The translations under genes and the position numbers were made by a program. A DNA stretch of 64,000 nucleotides, from assembly GCA_033961575.1 (NCBI GenBank), contig CM066736.1, positions 9,767,501-9,831,500 on the forward strand. Direction: 5' to 3'. The notes under the pieces were generated by a model. The model did not search any database, was not told the origin of the DNA, and saw only the letters and a program-made list of their open reading frames with translations. This document shows, piece by piece, positions 1-10,137 of this stretch (the stretch's first letter is position 1; the number at the start of each line of letters is the position of its first letter). The DNA is from Aselliscus stoliczkanus (taxonomy: Eukaryota > Chordata > Mammalia > Chiroptera > Hipposideridae).

Positions 1-389
1 AAATTATTTCCTTCTCATGCTCATTTAATCATTCTGATAACTTGAGTTTGGTGCTAGGGTTTAAACTCTTCTCTGTGACTTGCAATCTTCCTTTTTGACA
101 AAAGAGAGAGCAGAGCTTAGGACCAGAGGCTTAAAATTAATGTCAATATAATTACATTAACTTTAATATAATTAAAAGCATCTAGCTATCATTTAATTAT
201 ATTGTTTTGCTTTCATCATGTGTCAGACAGGATACATGATAGATTATGCTGACCTAAAAAACATTCCAGTAGCCCTAAAACAACACAGTCTTATTCGATC
301 CACTACTTGACTCTCATGGATCTGGCGGCGGGGGGTTCCAAACATTGGAATCATGAGGGAACCCAGGCTGACGGAATGGTCACTCTCTC
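1..389. other. Unique AT-rich sequence
   Basis: No repeat family, splice-flanked exon or sustained reading frame is recognised. The left part is AT-rich; a short GC-rich patch with a run of G lies near 325-337. Confidence 0.5.
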
Positions 390-575
390 TCTCACACATT
401 GTCAGTTCTCATGACAGAGAGCAAGGAATTTTGCCAGTTCTCACAGTGGCTGTTAAATATTGTGGCCTGGATATGACACATGGAGCTTTTGCTCACAGTC
501 CATTGGCTAGAACATGTCACATGGCCCCACCACCCACAGAAAGTGAGGGGTTGTCATGTGACTAAGAGGGGAGAA
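390..575 (-). mobile_element. Probable LTR-type repeat fragment
   Basis: The segment carries the order seen in the element at about 29905-30412: an agagagcaagg block, a ttgg-ctagaa block, then a 'gtcacatggccccacc' block. This suggests the reverse strand of a MaLR/ERVL-like LTR. It is diverged and both ends are unclear, so the assignment is tentative. Confidence 0.35.
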
Positions 576-754
576 CTGGAGACACTCAGTAGAGAACACA
601 GACACTCGCTACCCATTGGATTGTTTGCTGACTTCTACCCAATGTTCTTCACCAGTGTTCTTCCATCATTGTTTTCTTCCAGATTCTGAGACTTCCCTAG
701 GGATGTGGTAACACAGAGAGTTCAGCCAAATGTCCATGCAAAGCTGTAGTGGGA

Positions 755-865
755 CAGCCTGGCCTTGATCCTGTCTTCAGTTCCTTCCTGTCTATGTAAC
801 TTTGGGCGAGTCACCTTCACTCATTGGTCCTCAGTTTCCCCATCGATTAAGTGGAGTAATAATAA
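755..865 (+). mobile_element. MIR SINE fragment
   Basis: The MIR core is visible as 'tgtaactttgggcgagtcac' followed by 'cctcagtttccccat' and a short A/T-rich stretch. It is strongly diverged, as expected for an ancient tRNA-derived SINE. No target-site duplication remains. Confidence 0.65.
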
Positions 866-1611
866 CAGAAAATCACAGAGCCCTGGTTCAGAAGAGCTAG
901 ATCATGACCTTATTAATGTCATACCCGTTTACCTTCCCCAGTCACTTTGGCTTGGATGTGCTCACCAGGAGCCCTCAACCAGGTGTGTTGGGTATAAGAA
1001 AGCTGCTTGACTCTAGTCGTGGCTTCAGCATCCACCCCTCTGAGACTTGCATGAAGCTGGTGGGTGGTATCGTTTGGCTGGTACCCCGGCCAGAATGTTA
1101 TTCACTGAACCAACCTGACTTTCTCGAAAGAATGTCTGCTGGACCACCAGGCGAGAGCAAAGTACACAGAGGTGAGGCACCGTGGGTTTCCTACCCTCCA
1201 GGAATCGTTAGCCAAACAAGCATGGTGCTGATTAATTACCAAAAGCAGCAATCGTGGTGGTGAGATTTGCCGCCATGACTTAACCCCCTACTATGCGCTG
1301 GGTGCTGCAATAAACCCTCTCCACACATGATCACATTGAACTCCCACATCAACATTGAAAGGAAAGCACCATTTCAAGAAGAAGCCTCTGCTCTAAATGA
1401 TTTGACACAGCTCGTTTGAGGGAAGAGCCATGGCCAAATGTACAATCATGCTTTTTATGACTAGGAAACATGGGTAGCAGATGACCTCTACCCTATGCCT
1501 GACTCTGTGACCCATCTTCTCACTCAAATAAAAAGTTTGAGGATTTGATATTTACTGCTTTGGCCTTGTTACCCGGAAAGAAAAATGTCCTATATGCTGG
1601 TACTGAAATTT
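866..1611. other. Unassigned sequence
   Basis: No coding region or clear mobile element. A 119-codon frame from 904 has no domain, no recognisable family and no splice context. Weak MIR/L2-like wording (ctactatgcgctgggtgctg, 1290-1309) suggests a decayed SINE or LINE relic. Confidence 0.4.
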
Positions 1612-1683
1612 GAGATGTGGCAACCGAGACTCAGAGACGTCAAGTTATGCCGAGTTCCAAGGTGGCAGAGCTGAGACTGGGTT
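1612..1683 (+). mobile_element. MIR SINE 3' fragment
   Basis: The block 'ccgagactcagagacgtcaa' followed by 'ggtggcagagctgagactgg' matches the downstream half of MIR (gaggctcagag, then gtggcagagc-ggattc). Diverged and partial. Confidence 0.55.
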
Positions 1684-2055
1684 TTTATATTGCCATGATT
1701 TCAGACTTGCACAGAGGTTTCAGAGAATGCCTGTGTATTCTTTGTCTAGTATCCCAAATGTCAATATTTTATCACAATTACATTACCCTCTCACTTCCTT
1801 TAAAAAAAAATTTTTTGAGATTCATCTGCAGATTTAATGCCCTTTTACCTCTACGTGCTTTAGTGTTTATTTCCTGAAAACAAGGACCGTCTCTTACATA
1901 ATCACAGGACAACTGTTAAAAATCAGGGCACTGATACTGATACCGATACAATATTATTATCTAGTTTACAGACTTTGTTTATATTTCACCAATTGACAAA
2001 TTGTCCCAATGATGGCCTTTATAGCAAAACAACAAGAAAGAAGAAAACGGGGAAA

Positions 2056-2058
<3 letters not shown>
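1684..2058. other. Unassigned AT-rich sequence
   Basis: AT-rich single-copy-looking DNA leading into the GA microsatellite. No gene or repeat was recognised. Confidence 0.4.
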
Positions 2059-2119
<61 letters not shown>

Positions 2120-2165
2120 AAGGGGAGGGAAGGGGAGGGAAGGGGAGGGGAGGGGACGGGAGGAA
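2059..2165 (+). repeat. (GA)n microsatellite joined to (GGGGA)n-type purine tract
   Basis: About 57 bp of pure GA dinucleotide runs into about 50 bp of aggggaggga-type pentamers, followed by A/G-rich sequence. The whole stretch is purine on this strand. Arg-Glu repeat frames here are artefacts of the microsatellite. Such a homopurine tract can form a triplex (H-DNA). Confidence 0.97.
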
Positions 2166-2605
2166 AAAAAGAAAAGAAAAGAGGAAAAATACTGACTCAC
2201 TCAGTGCATTTATCTGCCATGCCTCTCGAGTCTGTTAATCTGGAAGAGTCCTCCATCTTTCTTTGTGTTTTATGACTTTGACCGTTCTTGTGTAGAATTT
2301 TCATCAGTTTGGGTTTGCCCTATTAAATTGACGTGATGTGCTTTTGACAGGAGCACCACAGAGGTGAAGTTGTGTCATTCTCAGTGCATCCTAGCAGGAG
2401 GCCCATGACATCAAGATTTGTCCTATGATGGGTGATGTTCGCCTTGACCATTTGGTTAAGGTGCTGTTTATTTTTCCCTTCGTAATGAGTAGGTACCTTG
2501 TGGGAAAATACTTTGAAACTACATGGCGGTCAGAGCCAGGGCTTTTTAACCCAGCCGTCTGCCTCTAGAACTCAACAGTCATCTGCTATGCTTACCATTT
2601 CCTGA
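2166..2605. other. Unassigned sequence
   Basis: No coding potential or recognisable repeat apart from short A-rich runs next to the microsatellite. Confidence 0.4.
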
Positions 2606-2705
2606 GGTAGCTGGCATTTGTTCAGGATTTACTAGGCACCGTGCTAAGTGAGTTAAGTGCATTATTTCTTTCAACTCTCACAGTAATTTTCAGAGCCATG
2701 AATGT
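2606..2705 (+). mobile_element. MIR SINE fragment
   Basis: The phrase 'tttactaggcaccgtgctaa' followed by 'ttatttctttcaactctcac' is the upstream half of the MIR consensus (gtgccaggcactgtgctaa, then tcatttaatcctcac). Confidence 0.7.
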
Positions 2706-3316
2706 CCCATCTATCACACTCAGCCCCTCACCTACATTAGACAATGTATTCAGGATCCAATGAGTTAATCACCTCTTGCTAAAAGAAATCTGAGAAAGGT
2801 AAACTCCATTTCCATCCTCTGGTCTTAGAGCCCAAACTGGGAGCTGAAATGGCTCTCACAGATTCCCAAGGAGCAGATGTCCCTAGAAGTATTATCCAAA
2901 CAAAAACCCCGCCAGAGATGTGAACTAATAGGGGAAAATCCATGTGCGTGCGACTCAGAAAGGGCCTCTGGACCGGCTGCCGGAATGGCTTTTTATGAGA
3001 TTTAATATTCCCCTCACTGGAGACACATTACTATCGAATAATAAACAGCAGAGTCTATGGTGTTGATCTTTAAAGTAAATCCTATTGCTATTAGCTTATC
3101 TACCCAACTATTAAAACTAATAAAATAATAAACTTTACGACACAGACACTTAGCTCAATTCAATCCCTCCTTCTAACTGCATTTTCTCCTTCCATGACTG
3201 TTGGTTTTTCCAGCAATTTCCTGCTTATCGCTAAACTATCTGGAACATTTTCATATGTTTGGATGACAGTTTTCAGTTGCCCTGGGATATTTTTATTCAT
3301 TCCCTTTCTCTCCTCT

Positions 3317-3320
<4 letters not shown>
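2706..3320. other. Unassigned sequence, possibly constrained near 2975-3190
   Basis: No gene or repeat recognised. The AT-rich portion around 2975-3190 is non-repetitive, with homeodomain-type ATTA cores in both orientations and little low complexity, which would suit a noncoding conserved element. This is only an impression. Confidence 0.3.
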
Positions 3321-3383
<63 letters not shown>

Positions 3384-3394
3384 TCTCTCTCTCT
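3321..3394 (+). repeat. (CT)n microsatellite
   Basis: About 74 bp of almost pure CT with a single interruption near 3379. It is the exact complement of the (GA)n tract about 1.2 kb upstream. Leu-Ser repeat frames here are artefacts. Confidence 0.97.
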
Positions 3395-4615
3395 TCAATC
3401 TGTGTTTAACTTTTGTAGTCTGTCATTCTCTCATTATCAGGTTCAACATCACCAGCCTCTTGGGGTCCATCGTGAATTTGCTAAAGAACAGGGAGGGGAA
3501 AAAAAAAACCCACTCCAAATTAACTGGGGGGTGGAGAAGGAGGGGGAGACCCAGTACTCATTCAGTCTTCATTTGGTCTGTGGTCTCTGAAGGCCTGGCA
3601 ATGTCATGGTACAAGTTTGGGGCAGATCAAAAGAAAAAAAGAAAGAAAGAAAAACACCATACAGAAGGGTTGCTTCTTCCTTGGGGGTTAACTCATGCCG
3701 AATGAGGACAGAAGGCTACGAGGGAATAAGAAAAACTATCTTTGTGTCTCCCTTAGGATGCTGCCTTCTTAGAGACCAACATCTTGTCTTGCCATTAGCT
3801 CACTAGGTCCAGCTTTGTTCCCACCATTGAAGATCGCTTTCTGTATTGGGAACCAGAAAAAGTAGCTGCCTGTGTTTAAGGGGTGTGTTCTACAAAAATA
3901 TATATCAAAGGCCCAGAATGGCACTCAGCAAGAGGGATGCTCACTGCCGTAGGTGGGCATTGGAACTGGGTCTGACTGATGAGGACCAAATTTATCACCT
4001 CTCATACTGACTTTGGGGCATGTTCTCATAGCCCTCGGGATATCAGCTCTCCCTGTTTCCCTTCCCCTCTTTGTCCCAAGGCCTAGAATTGGGTTTTCTC
4101 ATAACGATGGCGATGAGGCTACCTCACTGCATTGAATTCCTTCACACCCACATCTTATCCAGACACAGATTTCACTGCTTCCCTTGACTGATCTTTTTCT
4201 GGCCTCAGTCTTAAGAGCATCTCTAAGGGAAAAGTAGATGCTGGGACGAGAGACTCCTCCTGGCTTGGGGCTCTGATGTTCTATCTCCAGCCATCCGTAT
4301 GAGCAGTGTTCTGCCAGTGGTCAGAAAAGCATAGTATCAGGTAACAATTGACTGACTGAATGGTAATTTGACTCACTGCCAAAAACCCGCAGGTCTTACA
4401 CCTTCCCCCTTCTTAACTTGGTGGATTTGTGTATGTCTGTGTCTGAATGAGGTGAGAAATATGTTATTCAGGCAAGAAAAAAGAGGTGCTTAGGAAGGCT
4501 TTTAATTTAGCCTGAGTACTTTTATACTTTAAAAATGACTTTTCTCCACACCCTGCCCCCACCTGAGTTTAAAAGAACCAAATATTCATTCCAGAAAATA
4601 TGGAAAAAAAGCAGT
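3395..4615. other. Unassigned sequence
   Basis: About 1.2 kb with no supported gene. Contains a short aagaaaaaaagaaag-type A/G tract near 3632-3652 and otherwise mixed sequence. No repeat family was confidently recognised. Confidence 0.4.
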
Positions 4616-4870
4616 ATATCAGTCAGGCGGTTATGACAGTTACATAAGCCAACTCCATCCAACTGACTTGAGCAAAACTGAATCTATTCGATGCATAGTC
4701 TGGATCTCTCAGAATTGACAGGAGGTTTTGCAAACTAGATGTAGAAAGCTGGAAGGAACCATGGCAGCTAGAGACATGGGTGGAGGGGCAGGAAGCATGG
4801 CTACAGTGTCATGGTGAGATTCAGGGGAGCACACTTCTGCTGTGGTACATGACCTGGAGCTGCACCATTC
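4616..4870 (-). mobile_element. Ancient interspersed repeat, class uncertain
   Basis: The arrangement of a gcggttatgacagtta-like block, an actgacttgagcaaaac block, and a later ggaaccatggcagct block resembles the segments at 41685 and 49205. It looks like one widespread decayed LTR or DNA element, but I cannot name it. Confidence 0.35.
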
Positions 4871-4876
4871 ACTAAT

Positions 4877-5274
4877 TGTTAGGGACTGAAATGTGTCCCC
4901 TAAAATTTGTATGTTGATGCCCAGTGCCCCAATAACTCAGACTATGATTGTATCAGAATATACCTCAGAATAAGCAGTCGTTAAGTCACATTGAGGACAC
5001 TTGGGAGGGTCCTAATCCAATCTGACTGGGGTCCTCATAAGGAAAGGAAATTTGGACATGCAAAGAGATGCCAGGAATAGATGGACACAGAGAAAAAGCC
5101 ACATGAGGACACAGCGAGAAGGCAGCCATCTGCAAGTCAAGAAGAGAGCAGCCAGCCTTGCTGACACCTTTATCTTGGACTTCCAGCCTCCGGAAGTGTG
5201 AGAAAATACATTTCTGTGGTTTAAGCCACCCAGTTGGTGGTATTTTATTATGGAATCCCCAGCAAACTAATACA
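4877..5274 (+). mobile_element. MLT1-like (ERVL-MaLR) solo LTR
   Basis: The element begins TGTTAGGGACTGAAATGTG and ends with CTAATACA, the TG...CA ends of an LTR. Internal landmarks are in the order known for MLT1-type LTRs: 'aattttgtatgttgatgccc'-like start, 'cctcataaggaaa', 'catgaggacacagcgagaag', 'cttggacttccagcctcc', and 'tttaagccacccagt'. About 398 bp, with no internal retroviral sequence, so a solo LTR. It carries a 172-codon minus-strand frame that is incidental. Confidence 0.85.
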
Positions 5275-5480
5275 GTAAGGATACAAAGTCTTGGGAGAGG
5301 ACAGACAATTGGCTGGACTGAGGTCATGGTGACGGTTTCCTGGTCGTATCTCTTGACTTCTATGGTGAAGGGTGGACAGCTGGAATCACCTGGCTGCCAA
5401 TGTTCAGCCGGGCAGAGATAACCCCTCAAAATAAAATTTGGACGTGGAGCAGACACTGTTGATGCCAGTGGTAGCCAGGC

Positions 5481-6218
5481 TTCTAAGTGAGCCACGATCT
5501 TCACTCATGGCGTTCACACCCTTGGATGGTCCCCTCCCATATTGAATCAGACCTGGCTTGTGTGACCAATAGTTTATATCAGAGGAAACCGTGTCTGGCT
5601 TTTGAATCAGGCCATAAAAGGCATCGTGCTTCTTTCTTGGCCTCCTGGCTTGCTCACTCTGGGGCAAGTAGCTGCCATGACATGAGAACACTCAAGCAGC
5701 ATGTGGAGAGGTCCCCGTGGGGAGCAGCTGAGGTGTCCTGCCAACAGCCAGCGTCATCTTGCCAGCCGTGTACGTGACCCACGTGGAGGCAGACCCTCCA
5801 GCCCCAGGTGGGCCTTCAGATGAGACCACAGCCTCACCCAGCATCCCGACGGCGGCCTCACAAGGCTGAGCCACAACCACCCAGCTGGCTTCTCCCCAAT
5901 TTTTTTTTCTTTTTTTTTTTTTAGATTTTATTGGGGAACTGCCATGGTCATTGGTTACCCATTGCTTTCATGCTACAATGGCATAGTTGACTCTTTTAGG
6001 GAGGGCGCAGCTCACAGCAGCTCACAGTGGCCCACGTGGGGATCGAACCGACAACCTTTGTGTTATCAGCACCATGCTCTAACCAACTGAGCTAATCAGT
6101 TACTCTCTGCTCCCAGATTTTTGACCCATAAAAACTATGAGGCAAAATAAATGGTTATTATTGCTTTAATACGCTGAGTTTTAGAATAAGTTGTTATTTA
6201 GTTAGAGGTACCTAAAAC
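5481..6218 (+). mobile_element. MaLR/MLT1-like LTR split by a SINE
   Basis: Before the SINE, the sequence runs through a 'tgtgaccaatag' block, 'ggccataaaaggcatc', 'acactcaagcagcatgtgga' and 'gagccacaaccacccagctg'. After the SINE it resumes with 'gacccataaaaactatgagg', 'ttattgctttaatacgctga' and 'acctaaaacag', the normal 3' end of this LTR class. The two halves are contiguous in the family, so the SINE at about 5898-6110 inserted into an existing LTR. Confidence 0.7.
5898..6110 (-). mobile_element. tRNA-Ile(GAU)-headed SINE
   Basis: Reading the minus strand from 6110, the head contains 'agctcagttggttagagc' (D arm and A box), 'ctgataac' around a GAT anticodon position, and 'ggttcgatccccacg' (T arm and B box), closely matching tRNA-Ile. 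A body follows with 'gtgagctgctgtgagctg', 'gagtcaactatgccattgta', and the tail 'ccccaataaaatct' plus poly(A). It lies in an MLT1-like LTR. Its target-site duplication is degraded, so it is older than the copy at 58410. Confidence 0.88.
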
Positions 6219-6550
6219 AGTGTCCCACCCACCTGACTATTGCCAGTGCTCCTGTGGTGCCTGGGAGTCTGCCCCACTCACTCGCCCCCAGTACGGCCTG
6301 CACAACATTTGCCTGGATCATGGGTACAAAGGCCCTTTCCCCTTATTTCAAAGAAGGATAGGCTCTGTGGGGGTAGTTTACACTCCAGAATTCCCCAGAG
6401 GATCCAGCTGAGGCGACACTGCATGTGAAAATGCATCTTTGCTCTCTCTGTTTCCCTACCTTGCTTCCCTCACAGGTTGAGGACACACCCTCAGTAAGTA
6501 ACTTGGACAGGAATTCTGACCTCAGGTTCTGCTTAGTCTAGGAAAACTGA
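6219..6550 (+). mobile_element. Possible LTR-end fragment
   Basis: A late 'ttgcttccctcacaggttga' and 'attctgacctcaggttctgc' resemble the terminal part of an old LTR class ending in an 'agagtctgcttcc'-type motif. Weak and diverged; it may be unrelated unique DNA. Confidence 0.3.
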
Positions 6551-6923
6551 CCTCAGCCAGAATGCATCTAGAAAGGAACAATGGATGTCAAAGCCGTCGA
6601 AAACAAGATATGACAAATACAGTCCATCCCTTCCTGGCCCAACTTGAGTTCTTTTCTATATTTACACTTTAAAGTATGCTCGAAACATCTACACCTCCCT
6701 GGACAGAGGCAGATTTGCCTTCTTCCTGAAGGGACATAATCCATATCTTGTCAGTGAACGAATTTAGCCAAAAGTGCATGCTTCCTAACTCATGCCGAGT
6801 CTTCTATTCTTTTTGTGGCTCTATTTCAATATCTCGCACCTATGAAATGGTAAATTAACCATTACCATACACCCATGGGGGGTGAAAGGGAGAAGAGAAG
6901 CAATGTTATTTAAAATATATAAA
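6551..6923. other. Unassigned sequence
   Basis: No gene or recognisable repeat; it ends in a T/A-rich stretch immediately before the mariner MITE. Confidence 0.4.
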
Positions 6924-7009
6924 TATTGGGTTGTCAGAAAAGTCACGATGCATTTTTGCAATGAAAAACATAGAAAAAAATACGTCATGACTTTTCCAAC
7001 AACCGAATA
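6924..7009. mobile_element. Tc1/mariner-type MITE, 86 bp
   Basis: The left end TATTGGGTTGTCAGAAAAGT and the reverse complement of the right end, TATTCGGTTGTTGGAAAAGT, form an inverted repeat of about 27 bp with a few mismatches. TA dinucleotides sit at both outer edges, as expected for mariner insertion. The length and the 'caaaaatgcat'-like middle match the minimal MADE1-like mariner MITE form. No transposase is present, so it is non-autonomous. Confidence 0.87.
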
Positions 7010-7404
7010 CGTATCTGACACACAAAACTAATGCAGCTAATGGTCATTATTCCTATGCTACCACTCCAGTTTCTGGGTTGAGGTTGTTTGACCCAAACCT
7101 TTATTTCTCAGGGGACTATATCCTTGGTATCCTTGCATGTAAGGAATTGCCATAGTTTTTCATTAACTCTGTCTACCGGACATGGCTTCATGGGGGGATG
7201 GGAGACACTCAGGGGTTCCATTCATACTCCTCTGATTCATGCTGTAAATCAGAATTTCTATTTTTCTTTGATAGAGAGGGTCACTGGTCTCAGCCTGCCA
7301 ATACCGTAAACCTCTCTTCATTATTGGGACATGGTGCGTCTCAAAAGCAAAAGGGCAGCCTTACTGTCCAGTTCAGTGAAATTACAACTGGGCTCCCATC
7401 ACAC
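7010..7404. other. Unassigned sequence
   Basis: Mixed-composition sequence without a supported gene or repeat. Confidence 0.4.
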
Positions 7405-7510
7405 ATGGAGATTCAGGGTCAAAGATGTTAAAGTCAGCGTGCCCAAGGTCACCTGATGGGAGAGTCTAGACTCAAACCACGCCTGTCTGATCCCAAAGCC
7501 TCAGCTGTTT
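7405..7510 (+). mobile_element. MIR SINE 3' fragment
   Basis: 'agcgtgcccaaggtcacctg' followed by 'agactcaaaccacgcctgtc' matches the MIR 3' half (cccaaggtcacac, then gattcgaacccaggtctg). Confidence 0.65.
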
Positions 7511-7740
7511 AAAGCACTTCAGTGGGGGTGCAGAGACCCTTGCATTCTATGTGGCTCTCAGCAGAAGTATAGGATGGGTATTAGTCAATAAATGGCACCC
7601 AAGGTGGGGGGACAGTGGAACCATCCATAGCTTGGTTCCCAGCTCTGTACTTATATGTATTCAACTTACCAAATATTATTTAGTGAGTCCCCTCTACACG
7701 GCGGGCACCATGTGGACTCTAGAGTAGCGTTCATTAGCAA

Positions 7741-7855
7741 AGGTCTGCATTTTCCTTCTTAGCTGTGTGGCCATTGGCAAGTTATTTCATTTCCCCCAAC
7801 CTTAGCCTCCTGACCTATAAAATGGGGCTATTAATATTTACCAGATGAGAAATCA
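7741..7855 (+). mobile_element. MIR SINE fragment
   Basis: 'agctgtgtggccattggcaa' then 'ctgacctataaaatggggct' and 'attaatatttacc' is a clear MIR core. Confidence 0.8.
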
Positions 7856-7934
7856 ATTTGTTTGGTCACTAGAAAAAATGGAGACAATAATACATGATCT
7901 TGCTGGGAGAATTAAATCAGGCAAACATGTATAG

Positions 7935-8500
7935 ATCCATTCATTCAACAAATAGTTATGGAGCATCTACTATGCGTCAGTGACAGAGCTGAGCTCCGAG
8001 GACACATCAGTAAATGAGGCAAATGCAGGTGACCCTCGAACAACATGGGGGTTGGGGCACTGACCCCCAGCACAGTTGAACATCTGCATATAACTTTTGA
8101 TTCTCCCCAAACTTAACTATTAATAGCCTACTGTTGACCGGAACTTACCTTTAACATATACACCATTGATGAACACATATTTTGTATGTTATATGTATCA
8201 CATACTGTATTCTTAGAATAAAGTAAGCTAGAGGAAAGAAAATGCTATTAAGAAAATCATAAGGTCACAGGATGTGGAGTACAGTGTGGGCATTGGCGTC
8301 AATGGAATTGTAAGAAACAAAAATCATAAGGAAGAGAAAATACCTTTATTGCATTTATTGAAAAAAATCCGTGTATGAGTGGACCCCTGCAGGTCAAACC
8401 TGTGTAGTTCAAGGGTCAACTGTATCATCCCTGCCTGATTGGACCTTACACTGAGTGCAGTTAGATATTAAGTAAAAAATATTACAACTGTGAGTTATAT
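7935..8500 (+). mobile_element. L2 LINE 3' region interrupted by a Tigger MITE
   Basis: The left arm 'cattcaacaaatagttatgg' and 'gcatctactatgcgtcagtg' is typical L2 3' sequence; after the insertion at 8026-8422 it resumes with 'tcatccctgcctgattggac' and 'ttacactgagtg'. The flanks join in the family order, so the DNA transposon inserted later. Confidence 0.7.
8026..8422. mobile_element. Tigger/pogo-type MITE, 397 bp
   Basis: The ends CAGGTGACCCTCGAACAACA and, reverse-complemented, CAGTTGACCCTTGAACTACA are terminal inverted repeats of the 'cagttgacccttgaacaacac' pogo/Tigger group. TA follows the right end; the left TA has decayed. No transposase is encoded. Confidence 0.82.
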
Positions 8501-8995
8501 GCAACCAACTACAGCACACTGCTGTAATTGTTCGTTTGCCGTGACCTTGCTGGTTCTCAGTCGCTTCCTTCTTAAAGATCTCCACAGTTCGGAGAGCTTA
8601 TGATGCAAGTATTTCTTTACCGAGTTCTGAGTAGGAGAATAACATGTCAGTGCAGGAGCAGCAAAGACAGGGAAGAGTTAAAAGTGAAAAGTAACTCAGG
8701 AACAGCAACCAACACGTCTGCTGCCATGTTGGCTGAGTCTCGCTGTCACTTTGCCATGACTTTAGGTTTATGGAAAAAAAATAAGCCCTATGGAGAGGAA
8801 GAGAGGAAGTCGTTTTTCCTACAGCACAGCTGAAAATCCCATCGCTCCATGGAATTTTTTTCCTCCCCTCTCTAATGTGTACAGTTTTTAGATGGATTTT
8901 GCTCCTCTGCTGGCTTTCTTTAGACATTTTATCATGAGGTGAATTTATGGACTCTGAAATGAAACCAAATGTAAGTGGCTGGGTACAAATTCTAT
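8501..8995. other. Unassigned sequence
   Basis: No supported gene or repeat. Overlapping frames of 77 and 109 codons on the two strands have no recognisable domain. Confidence 0.4.
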
Positions 8996-9080
8996 GGTTC
9001 TTCGGCTCGAGCAGTGTGTGCCTAGCATGGTGTCTGGTGTCTGGTCAATGCTCGACAAATGTTGGCTGGATGAATTTCTG
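8996..9080 (+). mobile_element. L2 LINE 3' end fragment
   Basis: The phrase 'gtgcctagcatggtgtctgg' followed by 'caatgctcgacaaatgttgg' and 'ctggatgaat' is the L2 terminus (cagtgcctggcacatag, then aataaatgtttgttgaatgaat). Confidence 0.6.
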
Positions 9081-10075
9081 TCTGGAGACTTCAGGTCAAT
9101 CCTAACTTTCTGGAAGCCCTGTCCTGTGGTCTCATCTTGCTTATGGGAGAACGAGGTGTCAGCCTGTCTTTCTGCATCAGTGAGTCTGTTTTGGATCTGT
9201 CAGGGTCGGAACACAGCGGGGATCCTAGATAATGAATGTTTGAGGAGCAGCTGTTAGATGTAAGTCATTGCATTGGTGTCTTACATGTCAGATCCTTGAG
9301 ACAGTTACGAAACAAGGAGGGGAAGTTATCGCGCCCATTCCCCCCCTCCCATGAGAAGAGGTTGTGAATTTTTTTCTACTTCAACCCCTAATTCATTTCC
9401 ACGGGGATCAGGCTGACTAGTTGCTGTGGGTCTCTGGTTTCTGCTGAGATGTGTCTTCTTGTTGGCTGGTGGTTTTGTCATTAGTCTGATGAATAGACTT
9501 GCTCTAACATTCTTCCCTCCACAGTGGATGGGATTCTCACAGCCACCCTGCTGACGTCGTCATGTTACACAGCAAGAGGAACCTCCCCTCCCGTTGGACT
9601 TGGGTGAGGAGACAGATTAAATTGGAAACATATTTCTTTTTCTCTGGTCAAGTCATTTTTAGATTGAGGGAATAGAAAAGTTGCGTTCTAGTTTGAGGAC
9701 TGCCCAAGAAAGTCGTTTCGTTTTTGCTGCGATGATTGCAATTTTGCTACAAGAGAGTTCGAAGTTAGTAGTTTCTTACTAGGGTGCCTTGCATATCATA
9801 ATTCTCCCAAGAATACTGTTGGTATATTTATCAAAGAGTTATTGAATACATGGGGGGGGGGAATAAGTGAAAGGAAAAAGAAAAAAATGATAGACCTGTA
9901 GTTGATATTCTACAAATATTGATGAATAAATAAAAACAGGAATAAACAAATAAAAAATGAAGGAAGTAAAAAAAGTGATTACCACGATGAAATAGCATAA
10001 ATGATGGAGATGGGATGTGTGACAGAATTGCAGGATGGCGGGGGTCTTTGTGTGGATAATGGTGCCTTTGATTGT
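9081..10075. other. Unassigned sequence flanking the half-L1
   Basis: No gene recognised. A CRE-like 'gctgacgtcgtcatg' lies near 9551-9565. The part from about 9850 to 9975 is A-rich with many 'aataaa' words. The last bases abut the target-site duplication of the half-L1. Confidence 0.4.
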
Positions 10076-10089
10076 CTTCCCATAATTCT
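10076..10089. repeat. Target-site duplication, left copy
   Basis: The 14-mer cttcccataattct is repeated exactly at 12894-12907. It directly adjoins the A-rich tail of the half-L1 and marks an L1-endonuclease-type insertion. Confidence 0.95.
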
Positions 10090-10137
10090 TTTTTATTTTG
10101 TTTTATTTTTTTTAATTTTTAAATTTTTTTTTTTATT
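10090..10137 (-). other. A-rich 3' tail of the half-L1
   Basis: On the minus strand this is an impure poly(A) tail with several AATAAA/ATAAAA words and interspersed T. It starts just after the conserved 'tgtacacctgaaactaat' terminus (10138-10155) and ends at the target-site duplication, as expected for target-primed reverse transcription. Confidence 0.85.

Noticed and set aside
1975..2275. Frames encoding long Arg-Glu repeats
   Set aside because: Direct translation of the (GA)n microsatellite.
3194..3705. Frames with Leu-Ser repeats, up to 148 codons
   Set aside because: Translation of the (CT)n microsatellite with random flanks.
4986..5504. 172-codon minus-strand frame
   Set aside because: Mostly antisense to an MLT1-like LTR. 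No retroviral or cellular domain.
5898..6110. A functional tRNA-Ile gene
   Set aside because: The head resembles tRNA-Ile(GAU) but lacks a paired acceptor stem and runs into a SINE body and poly(A) tail. The same applies to 58410-58606.
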